Assembly (NCBI GenBank): GCA_002786025.1
Contig: NHNW01000074.1
Location: 124,001 to 188,000, forward strand
Source: Zasmidium citrigriseum
Lineage: Eukaryota > Ascomycota > Dothideomycetes > Mycosphaerellales > Mycosphaerellaceae
Direction of reading: 5' to 3'
Length of the DNA stretch: 64,000 nt
A model generated the notes under the pieces. The model saw nothing but the letters and a program-made list of their open reading frames with translations, searched no databases and had not been told where the DNA came from. Positions 31,319 through 42,654 of this stretch are shown one piece after another. Position 1 is the stretch's first letter. Each line of letters begins with the position of its first letter. Made by a program: the position numbers and the translations under genes.

Positions 31319-33231
31319 TTAACAAATCTCAAACACCGTCTCCTCCCTTCCCTCACTCTCCAAACCCTCAACATCCTCCATCCACATCCCCCCATCAACA
31401 TAACACTCCCCAAGCACCAACCACTTCTCCCCCGTCCTCCTCAGCACAACCGGCTTCCTCAACATCCCCATCCTAACAACAACATCCCCGACCCTACAAA
31501 CCTTCGGCACAAGCCCGTACCTCCCATCCTCCATCACACAAAATCTCCGATTCGTACACGCCCCGTCTACACCGGCGTAATACCGACTCGAACGCATTTC
31601 GACTTCTTCGGATGAGAGATTAAGGCGGGCGTAGGTTATGTTTGCGTCGTGGTGGCCGAGCGTCCAGCCCTTGTAGGCAAGGAAGTCGGCGGCGAGGGAG
31701 GTGGTTGATGCGGTGTTGCGGGCGCGGCGGTAGTCGAGGTCGGCGGTTAGGGTGCGGTGGAGGGCGGTGTCGGAGTCGGGGGGTTTGTTGGTAAGGGCGA
31801 GGATGTGTTGGAGGGAGGAGTGGAGGATTTCGGTGGTGTGGGGGAGGGGAGTTAGGAGGGTTGGGGTTATGTATCTGATGGCCGAGAGGACTGTGCCGCG
31901 AATGCGGAGGATATTTGGGTCGGGAGAGGGCAATATCGTTGTGCTCGATCGAGGACTGTTGCGTTGTCGGACTTCGTCTTCGTTGTGTGGCAGCTCCACA
32001 GCATCCTCGGTCGAACTCCAAGGGCGGTTCATACGAGGGACCCACGAGGGCCAGTTCGGATCGCCGACTTCCTCATGCGTCCGATATGAGATCTCTTTCC
32101 AGATGAATGGATATCGCTCGACTTCGATGCAGTATCTCACTCCATCTCGAACAACATCTTCGACACTTTTGGCATAGTCAGAACGTAGCAAGTCGGGCAT
32201 TTGTCCCGTCAAGTCGATCATGCCCAATAGACCGAACACTCGATCACGAGGGTCGGAGGTCAAAGTAGCCCGGGTGTTCATCATGAGCTCAGCGAAGACA
32301 CCAGATCGTGACTTCATGGTTCGCAGATCCCAAGTCCTTCGTGCTGCTTCGCGGCCTTCGGAGAGTTGAAGGTGGATGCCGATGAAGGGAAAGTGATGAG
32401 ACATCCAGATTCCCGCATCAAGAAGCGTGTCGAGGTCGATTTGTGAGCCACCGTACAGACATATGCTATGTGAAGGTAGCACGGCTTCTTGCAGGATCCA
32501 AAGACGTCTGAAGTGGTCAGCTGCTGTTGCACGTAGCTACTCGAGATTTAAAACTTACCGAAACCAAGGACACTCAAAGAAAGCTGTCAAAGCGTTGAGG
32601 TCGAACGGAGTGCGAAGTCTCTCTGCATTTGTCGCCCACGGCTTGCGTTCCGGGATAGTCAGGTCTCTCAGTCCTTCTCGGGTGACTGCAGCTCGAGCCT
32701 CCTTCGCAATGCCCTCCAGACTAGTCAGGACATTTCTGGAGTTCAAGTCTCCTTCTCCCAGATACACTACGCCCCTCGTGGTCTGCGAATATATTGCACC
32801 CATCATATTCACCTGCTGAGAGCGTTCTTGCAAATCCCGTTGATTGATGCAAACTGCGTCGATCCAAATTGTTCGTGTGCTGGCCGGCGAAGAGCAGCGT
32901 CGCAATGCCAGAAGGGTATTCGTGGGCACATTGAAAACGTGGCCGTCCAGAATGATGATCTCGCGCGGGTTGGGATCGCCCCAGCAGTATGAGATGGTCT
33001 CATAAGAAGGCCGAGGCTCTGCATCGAGTGATACGTGACGGAGTTGGCACCGTAGATCTTCATACTGTGTGCCAGAGAATGGCAGGATATCGAGGACTCT
33101 AATCTCTTGAACAGAAGCATTCAATGGACGGTAGACTTCCTAGGCATATTTCTGGATTAGCTAGTCTTCAAAAAGCTTTGTAGGATCAAACAACTCACAT
33201 TTGCCTCCTTGCTTTGAGAATCCGACATCAT
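31319..33231 (-). CDS. HET-domain (heterokaryon incompatibility) protein
   Basis: Three exons: 33199-33231, 32559-33139 and 31319-32507. Introns are 59 nt (GTGAGT...CCTAG) and 51 nt (GTAAGT...TTCAG). Product 600 residues. The first splice yields EANEVYRPLNASVQEIRVL; the YRPL...IRVL beginning is normal for HET proteins. HET motifs follow: SYETISYCWGDP, then IWIDAVCINQRDLQERSQQV (20 residues, family signature), then WFRRLWILQEAV, where the second splice falls inside the motif. The C-terminal ~350 residues contain DPRDRVFGLLGM, also usual in the family. HET proteins trigger cell death on non-self contact between hyphae, but most genomic copies have no assigned partner. The start ATG is one of two adjacent ATGs (33231 or 33228). 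Confidence 0.88.
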
Positions 33232-35006
33232 TGCATTCGACAGCTGTGTGGAGACTGGGTCGGTTGAAGATACCCGTTCTGGGATCGGGTTGAAGATGTA
33301 TGAAGGCGTGCGGTCTGATACTCGCCGGGGGAACGATGTCTGGAGAAGTTGTTACGATAAAGATGGGACAAGGGCAAGAGCTGAAGTTGCAGGTTGTTAG
33401 CTTCAGCTCCTCTTGGCCTCAGGCACCTCTGCTTCCAAGTGACAACGCCGTGGACAACAAAGCTGTGGGCGTTTACCTAGAAGGCTCTTCGATTGCAGAG
33501 CCTGGCTAACATCTCTTCGATATTCTTGCAAGGCCTCGGTTGAACTCTGACCTACAGTCCGGCGGAGTTCAATTGTGCAGGGGACCGGTGCATTTGGGAG
33601 GACCTCAGGGCTCGAATACCAGAATCACTCTCCCTACAAGAATGTTGGCAGTTCTGTCACGACCAATATTCCCTGCATTCGGCCATTCTCAAGGCATCGC
33701 TGCTGCTGAACAGCCTGACTCAGTCCAAGACACCCAAGCGTCGGTTGGCTTTTGACTGTATCACGGCAAGGCAAGCCAGGCAATTCACCTCTGAGAACTA
33801 CCCACATGGATGTCGAAGTCCAATGGCATAGCGATCATTCCCAATGGCTGGCTTACAAGGTCGCAGACTCCGGCGAAAAGGGTCCGCGCATAACGCATTC
33901 GCATAACAGCACTCTCTCGCACCGGGCACCAGCGGATCACCAACATCGACCAAGTCAACATCGGCCCTGTCCGGATAGGTCGTCCTGATCGAATCCTGAC
34001 ACCCATAAGGCCCGACAGAACGGGTAGTAGCTCAACTCGGCGAGCAAGCAGCAAAGTCTGACCGGATCCATATTACGTCCGAGGCCGAAGGTCCAATGGC
34101 AGGGAAAACGTCAGGCAGCTCCATGGAGACTGAGGCACTCCGCCACAATCGTACGTAGTTTCTTGCAGGCAGCAGAAACAACAGCTTTTCAAGAATGGCC
34201 CGACGAATGCTTACAGTGCTGAAGCTGCTGGCCTTGCCCGGAGTCCTCGGATAGAGTCAGCAAGAGTTTTCGCGTTTTCTCGGGGTTTGAAAGCTGCGCT
34301 GAGTAGGTGTTGTTGAGTGAGAGTGCAATGAAGAGAGGACGCCATTGGACGAGAGGTCGCGATGTCGTGATATATTGCTCGTATCCGACGTATCGCGTAT
34401 CGGCGCGTCTCTCTTTCTGGAGGGAAGTTGCGACGCGGGAATGCCAAGGCTGCGCCTTTGCTTCATCAACTTTAGGCGAGATTAGGTTCAGGACGGCGAC
34501 GTTGGGCTGTGGGAAATGGCAACGGCGTTTGACATCATGATTTTAAATGTGCGATATTGAGCACGAGACCTGGATGTGAATGTATGAAAAGATGGGTAGA
34601 GACGAAGCGATTGTGAAGAAGAGGTGGATGTTTCACGAGGCAGCTAGCAAACAGCTCGCCCCCTCTCCGGTGGTTCGATGAGATGTTGATTGACCCTGAA
34701 CTAACCCCGTCAGCGGAAGCGAGCAGAGGAGAGAGGGAGACCCTTTAAACTTCTCCCGGAGGCGATGCCTGCCGCGTGGTGTGCTCCTGCTGCTCAACCC
34801 AAACCTTACTCGACTTCTACTTTCTAACTCCTACAAGTACATCCACCTTCACCTCACTACCACTCAAGACTGCCGTCCTCCCACGCGTCACGAGGCCATT
34901 GAGCCTCCAATCACCCCAATAACGGACCAAGCCCCTGACTCGATCAACCACATCCCCGCGGGGCGCGCATCCTCGAAAGCAAACAACCACAGCACCAATA
35001 CCAACC
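33232..35006. other. Long intergenic region between divergent genes
   Basis: 1,775 bp separating the HET gene (minus) and the serine palmitoyltransferase small-subunit gene (plus). ORFs up to about 90 codons occur on both strands but none has a recognisable motif or a plausible splice partner. The part nearest 35,006 is C/A/T-rich, as in fungal 5' UTRs. Confidence 0.45.
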
Positions 35007-35543
35007 ATGGACGACTCGACAACCTTCTACGCCCTCGGCACCGTCGCCCTGCTTCTCGCCGCCGCCTTCCTCCTGCTCCAACCCACGGGTCTGGTCAAAT
35101 GGCTGCAAAAGAAAAACTACCAATACGAAGTCACCTTCGCCCTGTACATGCTCACCCCGACCGAGAAGTTCATCTTTAGTACGTCCTTCCCACGCCACCA
35201 CAAACCCTCCGATCCACAAACAGCCCACAGCCATCAATCCAAATCCATATGCTGACATCTTTTTCAAGACTCCATCCTCTTCCTCACCCTCTCCATGTTC
35301 CTCCTCGCCTCAATCCTCTACCTCCCCGACCACCTCCTCACCGTCTCCCGCCGCGCATACTACTACTGCGCCGGCGACAAAGACACCCTCTACTCGACCG
35401 CCACACGCGCCGGCGACGCCGTCTACGACGCCGCGACAGGTTGGGCGCACAATGCGTACCAGGCCGCGATCAACAAATCCGCCACCGCGACGGCCGCGGC
35501 TAGTGAGGTTGCCGAGGGGATTGTCGGCGGATTGGGCGCGTGA
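35007..35543 (+). CDS. Small subunit of serine palmitoyltransferase (ssSPT/TSC3-like)
   Basis: Exons 35007-35178 and 35269-35543 with a 90-nt intron (donor GTACGT, branch GCTGAC, acceptor TCAAG); the phase-1 join creates Asn in KFIFNSILFL. Product 148 residues. Kozak context CCAACCATGG is excellent. One membrane helix at about 8-26, then KKNYQYEVTFALYMLTPTEK, which matches the ssSPT signature (YQYxxxTALYMLEPWE in animals), then FNSILFLTLSMFLLASILYL as a second hydrophobic stretch. The small subunit activates and tunes acyl-CoA choice of serine palmitoyltransferase, first enzyme of sphingolipid synthesis, in the ER membrane. The C-terminal ~60 residues are an Ala/Thr/Tyr-rich extension beyond the core domain. 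Confidence 0.8.
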
Positions 35544-35940
35544 GGGAAAGTGTATGATGATGCATAATTTGATATGGATGGGTTTAGCGATGGTGTTTCT
35601 GGCGTTTTCCGTTTGTGGAGCGTTCGGCATGGCAAAAAAGTTGCTGCGAGCGAGTGATTTCAAGACATACTACTGGACGGGCACGCGTGACATTAATGGG
35701 AGGCGTCATGGCTGCGAAAATAACATACGGAGCTCAAAGATTGAAAGAGCGGGAGAATCGCGAAGCCCCTGAAAGAGAGGCGGAAGAGGAAGGCCATCTT
35801 TGCAAGCTCGATTTCGATTTTCTCTTGTTACAGGATACCCTATTCGCGTCTGACGAAACAACAATGCATCAGCCGATACAAACGTCGAAATGAATGACAT
35901 ATCCAATGTCGTGGTCTTTCAACGAGTCATGTTTCTTGCC
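35544..35940. other. Convergent 3' region
   Basis: 397 bp between the stops of the ssSPT gene (plus) and the CRT10-like gene (minus). No gene seen. Confidence 0.4.
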
Positions 35941-37949
35941 TCAGACAATCACATCTTGGATGTCGACAGCCTCAGGGAACGACTCTGTGTTCCGCTCCCG
36001 CCTGATCTCATAACTGAGGATGGTATGGTCGTAATAGTACATCATCAAGCGCCAGCGCTTCTTCTCATCGGGTAGATGCTCGGTGCCTTGCATCGGACCA
36101 GTGGCTATACCAGCCAGAGGTTGATATGGCCGCTGGTTTTGGCCTTCCTGCGTCCCCAAAGGGAGGATCCGGTCGATACGCATGGTATAGACAGTCTTGG
36201 GTGGATGTCGGCTTCCACCATAGTAAACAGTAGGGTACTTCGCCGTTGACGCGAGTTTGGTGAGAGAGAGGACCAGCGCTCGACCTTTCTGCGACGCCAA
36301 GACGACCACGCCGATGGAGGGGATATAAGCGCTCATGTTCAGCCTCTCGATACTGTTAATCCACGAATGCTGACGTGGTAGGGCCTGACGAAGCGCATTG
36401 GTGACGCCGACAGTTGGAGGCGTGAAGGTCGATTCGTTTGTCCGCTTCTCTGAAGCTGCGCAATGTGGCGGTTGCAGCAGGTAGACGCTTCGGACTGACG
36501 CGTGTAAGATGGGACATGGTAGAGTCTCGCAGATGTTCTCATCTTTCTTCACGGCTTGTGGTTCGTTCCCGAAAATGCGACGGCCTCCGTACATGGCGTG
36601 GAAGGGAATGTAGTCCTCAGTGCCTTCATCTTCGTCCTCGGAATACATTTCATTTTCAGCTGCCTCCTCACTTTGTTCAAGTTCTTCCGTGTCTGCCATC
36701 GTACTGTCTTCGCCGGTTTCATTCACGACATCTTCTCGCGCCGTCGTATCCTCATGACGAATATCGGCATCGTCTCCTTCGCCTTCGCTTCTACGAGACA
36801 CGCGCCGTGGTTCTTGGGGACTTGATGCCATGCCTAGCCTCGAAGCGTCGAATATGGAGTCATCGCTATCCGCGATGTCCCAGACGCTCTGGCCAGGCTG
36901 AACACCCGGGTACGTAACGTCGGTGTCTTTAAAGCCAAGAGCTGCCTGGAATGTGTCTTCTGGTAGAAAAGATCTCTTATCCAGGAACATGATTGTCCAT
37001 CCGCTGTTGAAGCGATCGAAATCATGGTCTGACACATACGACCGGCTGCCAAACCGAAAGATTTGTGCGGTCTCCATTTTGTGCAGATCAATTGACCGAC
37101 AGACACCGCTGATGTCGGTCGTGAGAAGCCATCGAGCCTCGGGATCGTCACCTGTGTTGCAGAAGGCGATGTGTGGGATGTTTGACGTCCCGTTTAGCAC
37201 TTGTTGCGTGACGTCTGTTTTGCGACGCTGGTCGGACGTTGCGCCATTCTCGTTCGAGTCCTCACCTTCGTACGGCTGTTCTTGCTCATCGGAATCTACC
37301 AGCCCAAACTTGAAGATGGTGATGTTGTGCGTGTTGGCGCTAGTCGCTAGGATCCTGGCTTTTGAATGAATGGCCAAACCCCAGGCGCTCATTCCAACGT
37401 TACTCTGGAAGAATGGTTTCACGTCGTCGGCGACAGTTCCTAGGCTGCTTGTACCTTCGGCTCTCCTGTCGATTGCGTGCACGATCTGTCGCACAAAGAA
37501 TGCATCGACATCGCCGTTATCGCGCACTGCAGCAACGACTTCTTCGTTGCCAAGTAGTTGCACGACCAGATTGTTGATGGCATGCGGATGCTGTGGATTG
37601 ATATACCCATGCCTGGCAGAGCTCGACGGCTGCGAGGTAACAATCAGGGCAGGCTGCTGGGGCAGCTTCTGCGAGCGATACTGCGGGATATAGACAAAGA
37701 TCCGACATCCGTAGGCGACGAAGTACAGATTGGCAGTCTGGGAGAGGGCCGTCTTTCAGCAGCGTTAGTACGCGGTATGTCTCACCAATGGGCAGTCTGT
37801 GATCTGAGACGGACCAGGTTGCATCGCCATGGGGAAATGGACATGCGCAACGCGTCGTCCTCGCTGTCGAAGCGCGAGTCGGGCGTCTGTACGCCTGTGG
37901 CGACTGCGGCGGCCTCGCTGAAAGTCTGGCGGCCCATGCAGGTGGTCAT
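35941..37949 (-). CDS. CRT10-family protein (WD40-like)
   Basis: Exons 37815-37949 and 35941-37752, giving 648 residues. The 62-nt intron uses a GTCCGT donor, a textbook TACTAAC branch and an AAAG acceptor. I chose it because it alone keeps the frame and makes SPWRCNL-TALSQTANLYFVAY, a continuous block that looks like the start of the family; a nearby GTGAGA donor breaks the frame. Further landmarks: CRIFVYIPQYRSQKL, WGLAIHSKARILATSANTHN (a WD-like repeat), a long acidic insertion rich in Glu/Asp (about 385-435), and the C-terminal YYYDHTILSYEIRR. Yeast Crt10 affects transcription of ribonucleotide reductase genes; conservation of that role here is inference. The family call rests on recalled motif resemblance. 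Confidence 0.65.
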
Positions 37950-39518
37950 GGTGCTCAGTGCTCAGCTACGGTGGAGTCGCGGGAGGGTCGTCGAGGGGCA
38001 GACGCAGAGCAGACAGCAGCATGGCGGTAGTGCGATTGGCGAGCTGTCACGAGGGCGTGACACAGCGGCCAGCGCGAAGCAACGTTGATGTCGTCGACCA
38101 CAGATGCAGCTGCCACAAGAGCTCGCTCTTTGCAGATGCCGCTTGCCTGTTTGACTCTGCGCTCGGACCACGGCTGGACCCGCAGCGCGCCGCCCCGACC
38201 TCACCTTCTGAAAACGAGCGAAAAGGCCAGCAAGACATGGCAGAAAAGGACAGGTCGTGAGCCGATTCGGGCCCCCTGGCCGGCCACGAACCCTGCCGCG
38301 CGTGATGCTCATTCAAATCGCTTCGCCATGGCCACGGGGCTCGCAGGTTCGGCGAGACAATGGGCCACAATAGCTGGCGTTCTGTCAAGGCCATGACGCG
38401 CGAGCTGCTGCTGTGCGACACCCAGATTTGCCTCCTACTGGACACAGCCCACGCTGCTTTGGTGTCGACCTCCGCCTATGCGGCGCACTCGCAGCCATCA
38501 CGTCACACGACAATAGGCCGCGTCGCTACGACCTCCTGCCCCTCCGCCGCCGCTCGTCCGCCCAGCGCGCCAGCCTCAACCTGCGTCGATCCGCCGCGTT
38601 GCCATCTCCTCCCGCTCGCCAACACGCATTCGACACAACTGCCGGCCGCAGCTAACGGCCACGCTGCCAGATTCTGCGACTTCACCTGTTGTTACGACGC
38701 TGTCTGCGTCCTGCCGGTCCTCGGTGGGCAGTCCGTCATCGCCGCCGCTGCTCCATCCTCCCACTGTGCAACACACGATGCAAGCCGGCGGCGTCTGGTA
38801 AGAACCACGTCTCCTTGCCCATTCATGCACATGCTTGCTAGCTCTGCGTGTCTCATCCCGCATGCCCATCGTCTCTTCCTCGCCAATATAATTGTGCTAC
38901 ATTTCTGCTGTACGACCAACCAATTTTTATCATTTTCCCCATTGTTAAGCGACCCTCCGGCTCCATCCACTTGACGCCAGCACTGTGCCACGCTCATCTT
39001 CTCGCACGACGGTCACTCCGGCTTACTGCTACCGCTATCGAGAGGCATCCACTCCGGCCAGGGTAGTATTAGCTGTTGCTCTTGTCCGGACTTCCTACTG
39101 GCCTCTCATGCCGCTTGACACCGCGCAGATCCTCCTCTCCCGTACCCATCACCTCAAGATTCCTGCAGAAAGCCTAAAGAGGCCTTCCTACCAACTCAAA
39201 GTCGCACAAATCACCGCGCATACTGCCGGCTCTTCTTCCTAATCGGCCGGTGGTCCAGGAGGACTCAAGACTTGGAGCGTGGATATTACTTCCCCCTCAC
39301 ATCCCCCAAAGTGCAAGTTTCAAGGAACATCCACTTACAACCTTCAACTTTGTCGGCTCCACCCGAGTATGCGCCATCCTTCATTGCTTCCAGCAAACAC
39401 TTCCTTAGCGATTCGAATCAAGATTGCAGAAGTACCTTCTACATATACCCCATCTACCCAATCGACGCTCGTTGCACCCGAAAGCCGACCAATCATCGCG
39501 AGCCCTGAGACCTGCAAA
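37950..39518. other. Long intergenic region between divergent genes
   Basis: 1,569 bp between the CRT10-like gene and a small plus-strand gene. The central part is C-rich on the plus strand (about 38,480-38,800). A 204-codon frame at 38,360-38,974 is considered and rejected below. Confidence 0.4.
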
Positions 39519-40019
39519 ATGGTTCGCTCATCAGAACGAAGCCTGGCCAATTTCGCCAGCTCGAGCACACTCTTACTATTCACTCCCGCCATCACTCCAG
39601 CGGGTAAGGCGACCAATAAAACAGGCGAAAACATCGACCCCTTCGAAACTTTGGGCCGCGCACTCAGCCGCTACCACAAGCGCATCCGCCATGTGCCTTA
39701 CATGCCGAAGATCGGTTTCACGGAGACACACGACGCCTTCCTCAGTCAAGCGGACGCCGCGATTGTCGTCATCTGCGAGCCGGAACATTCCAAGCACGAG
39801 TGTGTCGGCAATCAAGGGGATTTCGCCGATGCGGCGCATGAAGCAATGGAAAGCACAGCAGCTAGTGGCCCTCTTCCGTTGATTCTGGTCCGATGCGGCG
39901 ATCCCAGCGGCAATTTCTGGCCGGACCTTTCACAGTTCGACAATGTGATGAAATGCTCAACCTACGATCCGGAGATAGCGAAGCAGATTGCTCGAAAGCT
40001 ATTCGATGGGAGGAAGTGA
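39519..40019 (+). CDS. Small protein of unknown function (166 residues)
   Basis: ATG at 39519 (GCAAAATGG, good context) chosen over frame extension upstream, which reads as Ser/Pro/Thr-rich UTR. A short basic N-terminus (about 1-40) is followed by a globular part with alternating hydrophobic strands: DAFLSQADAAIVVICEPE, then GPLPLILVRCGDPSGNFWPD, ending in a helix EIAKQIARKLF. The strand-loop pattern suggests a small Rossmann-like or flavodoxin-like alpha/beta fold, but I see no cofactor motif. No family recognised. Codon bias and the length of the clean frame support coding. It is convergent with the FMP32-type gene. Confidence 0.6.
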   Translation: MVRSSERSLANFASSSTLLLFTPAITPAGKATNKTGENIDPFETLGRALSRYHKRIRHVPYMPKIGFTETHDAFLSQADAAIVVICEPEHSKHECVGNQGDFADAAHEAMESTAASGPLPLILVRCGDPSGNFWPDLSQFDNVMKCSTYDPEIAKQIARKLFDGRK

Positions 40020-40540
40020 ACCAACAATTTGATACATCGACTTCATTTGAGTATACTGGTAATAACGGCTGGTCTTTACTATTCTGGCGATACGACGGAG
40101 GCGGCTTTTTGGGCTTGGCGGAGCAATCGAGGCGGCTGACTTCATTCACTTGGTTCGGCTTCGTGCAGGGATAACCCCTGTTGGTTGTTAGCGTTCCGTG
40201 AGAGCGGCACATTTGTATAGCATTCATGATACTTTTCGGAGGATTTTGAGACTTTTAGGATACCCCGATGAAGTGCTCTAGGCGCTCATCATGGCACACG
40301 ATCGCTTGTTGGCTTTTTGGCAATGTTTTGAGGATGGCTGGCTCTCGGTACATACTTATGCAGTCGTCATACATATTTATTCAGTGTTGGTAACAAAAGG
40401 GCAAAGAGCAAGATCAGTAGGTGTTGCAAAGTAATGTTTGCTTGCCTTTCCAACCTGCTCAGGGGTATCGTGCGGTTTCCATCTCTATCCTCTATCCTTG
40501 TCGTATCCAGGCTTCTCCATCATACAGGAAGACCTTCGCT
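40020..40540. other. Convergent 3' region
   Basis: 521 bp between two stop codons. No gene or repeat of note. Confidence 0.4.
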
Positions 40541-41866
40541 CTAACCCAAGCTCACATACGAAACATCTGACTCGCCACCCTCCAGTCTTGGCTCGCCTCC
40601 ATTGCCATTCGCCAGCCCGTTGCTATTGTTGCTCGGGTCCGTCTGGGTCCCGGCTACACGCATGTTAGCCTTCTTCTTCGCATCAAGATCCATTTCATGC
40701 ACGGCGTTACTATAGAGCTTCAACGAGCCAATCACCATGACAATCACCAATCCCAAAGCAATGATCACTCTCCTCGTCATGACCCATCGCAGACCTTCCA
40801 CCTCAGACTTGGCATCTGCTTGCAGGTCGACGGTGATTTGGTAGTTCAGCCGCTGGATTTTAGACTCCATCTCACGCTGCTCGTTCCGCACAGCCATCTT
40901 CCTGTCATCAAACATGCCCTTCAACTCATCCTTAAGAGCCCCGCTCTCCTGCCCCAGTCTCTGCGACAAGATTTCGACTTCGTGCTGCAGCTGATTCCGC
41001 TCCGTGCGCATCTTTTCCTGTTCGCTCTTGCGTCTCGCTGTGACTTCGGTCTTGAGCTCGGCGCATGCAGCGCGGAAGAGGTACGTTTCGTTCTCGACTT
41101 GCGATTTCGAGACCAGGGCTTCCTGAGCGATGTTCATGTTGTCGGAGAGCAGTACGCGCATGCCTTTCATGATGGTGATCGCTTGGGATTCGGTCCAGCC
41201 GGCTTCGAGGAGGCGTTGAACCAGGCCGAACGTGTCGAAGTGATGCACGTGGCGGGGTGTGTTCATGTGGGGAGCTTTTACTGGAGGGGTGTGTTCATCG
41301 AAAGAGACGGAGGGATGTTCTTCGGGCGAGCTTTTTGCTTGAGACTGCTGCTCTTCGTTATGTTGCGCCGGATCTGGTACGGTGTTGAGGAGAGTTTCCA
41401 GGGGTTTGTCTGGTGGCATTTCCGGCGAGCCTGGCGGTTTCGCTTCTGGTCTTCCGTCCGCTGCGTCCAGCATAGCGTCTGTCTGGATCTTCGATGCTTC
41501 ACTACCATCTACTGTAGTAGGCTCCTTCTTCTCTTCCAAGATCTTGGTCGGTTCCGCCTCTTCCGCCTTGACTTCTGCCTCTCCATCTTTCTGCAGTTTC
41601 TCCCCGATCTTCGGCAACTTCGTTTGCTCTGGGGTATCGGTCCTCGTCGGCGGTGGCATTCCCTTGCCGCCCCCTAGGTGAGGCGGCGGTTGGTTCGCAG
41701 TGCCATATCGGGGCTGTCGTGGGGCTACTTCAGGCGTTCTTCGGGGTGCTGATGAGTGGAAGGCCCGCATGCGAGCAGCAGCCTTCACTGATCGGACCGC
41801 TGGTGTCGATGCTTCAAAGCCTTTGGCCAGCATAGGCCATAGGAATGGAAGCCGCGGGGCCGCCAT
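40541..41866 (-). CDS. Mitochondrial coiled-coil inner-membrane protein, FMP32/CCDC90 (DUF1640) family
   Basis: 441 residues, single exon. The N-terminus is basic and Ala/Ser-rich with AFHSSAPRR near residue 35, a typical mitochondrial presequence cleavage region. About 60-205 is disordered and Pro/Glu/Lys-rich. The family domain begins at HHFDTFGLVQRLLEAGWTES (about 208-227), continues through a long coiled coil (about 260-365), and ends in the membrane helix VIIALGLVIVMVIGSLKLY (about 372-390). DUF1640 proteins include yeast Fmp32, linked to cytochrome c oxidase assembly, and animal MCUR1/CCDC90B. Here the ~140-residue disordered linker and the ~50-residue tail after the membrane helix are longer than the core domain needs. 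Confidence 0.85.
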   Translation of the reverse strand: MAAPRLPFLWPMLAKGFEASTPAVRSVKAAARMRAFHSSAPRRTPEVAPRQPRYGTANQPPPHLGGGKGMPPPTRTDTPEQTKLPKIGEKLQKDGEAEVKAEEAEPTKILEEKKEPTTVDGSEASKIQTDAMLDAADGRPEAKPPGSPEMPPDKPLETLLNTVPDPAQHNEEQQSQAKSSPEEHPSVSFDEHTPPVKAPHMNTPRHVHHFDTFGLVQRLLEAGWTESQAITIMKGMRVLLSDNMNIAQEALVSKSQVENETYLFRAACAELKTEVTARRKSEQEKMRTERNQLQHEVEILSQRLGQESGALKDELKGMFDDRKMAVRNEQREMESKIQRLNYQITVDLQADAKSEVEGLRWVMTRRVIIALGLVIVMVIGSLKLYSNAVHEMDLDAKKKANMRVAGTQTDPSNNSNGLANGNGGEPRLEGGESDVSYVSLG

Positions 41867-42150
41867 GGCAGTCGTATATGCCCGTTTGCAGGCTATGGAG
41901 CTAAACGTGAAGTGAAGATATTATTGTTGCTCATCTAAATCGCTCTTCCCAAAGATGTGAACCCTGCAACGATCCGCCACGTGAAGACGGGGGGAGCCGC
42001 TGTCGGTCCGATGATCCGGACCCGAAATTGAAGCGCCTGTCCACTTCACCTCTTTCAAGCCCGCTTCTCCTGTCTCTTTCTGCTCCTAACTTCCACGCAG
42101 CATTGTTGAAGATCTTTGAACATCATAAGAAATAACGATAGCAAGTCGAG
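41867..42150. promoter_or_regulatory. Promoter-like spacer at the edge of the repeat block
   Basis: 284 bp upstream of the FMP32-type gene. The plus strand has a pyrimidine-rich tract (about 42,045-42,105) like a fungal transcription-initiation region, pointing toward the ORF at 42,151. Confidence 0.35.
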
Positions 42151-42531
42151 ATGCCGCTCAGCGCCTGCCATTGTCTCAAGATACGGCAGACGTGCTCGTA
42201 CAAGCCGCGCACGAACAGTCTCCAACAGGGGCATTGTCCGTCCATGCAGTACCTAAGTGGCGGTAAGGGCGCAAAGCACAACATTTTTCTATTGAAGCCT
42301 TCATCATGCTACAACAGCCGTCGATTGACAAGCCGCTTGTCATCTCGCATTGCTTGTTGTTCAGCCTCTTGGAGTAAGAAGTGGTGCTCCTTTGTTCATG
42401 CCCTCTTCAATGGGCGCTCTTTGTTGCGACGATACGACAATGGCATTGTGTTGACAGTCACTCACAAGAGAATGGCTTTCTCGATCTACGACGCACAACA
42501 CTTTACAGCGACTCAATCATTATATAACTGA
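42151..42531 (+). CDS. Doubtful or truncated gene next to the repeat block
   Basis: A 126-codon frame begins at an ATG preceded by promoter-like sequence. The first ~40 residues (MPLSACHCLKIRQTCSYKPR at the start) are Cys/basic-rich; a GTAAGG donor-like site lies at about 42,261, so the ORF may be a first exon read into an intron. The frame stops about 10 bp before RIP-type sequence begins. I recognise no family. It may be the 5' remnant of a gene cut by transposon insertion, or no gene at all. Confidence 0.25.
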   Translation: MPLSACHCLKIRQTCSYKPRTNSLQQGHCPSMQYLSGGKGAKHNIFLLKPSSCYNSRRLTSRLSSRIACCSASWSKKWCSFVHALFNGRSLLRRYDNGIVLTVTHKRMAFSIYDAQHFTATQSLYN

Positions 42532-42654
42532 GCTCCCAGTCCATTATTAGCAGAATTAGAAACTCCAATCCTTACTTACTAACCACCACCACTAAACATT
42601 AGCTTAGGAAGCACTAGTCAAATACCCATCACTAGCACACCACCAACTACTATT

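Noticed and set aside
33300..34054. Several 60-90 codon frames in the 1.8-kb spacer upstream of the ssSPT gene
   Set aside because: No motif, no splice-linked continuation and overlapping frames on both strands of similar quality.
38360..38974. A 204-codon plus-strand frame starting with ATG between the CRT10-like gene and the small orphan
   Set aside because: The translation is a drift of Ser/Thr/Pro/Ala/Cys without domains; the region is C-rich, which lowers stop frequency. It also fills the promoter space of two genes.
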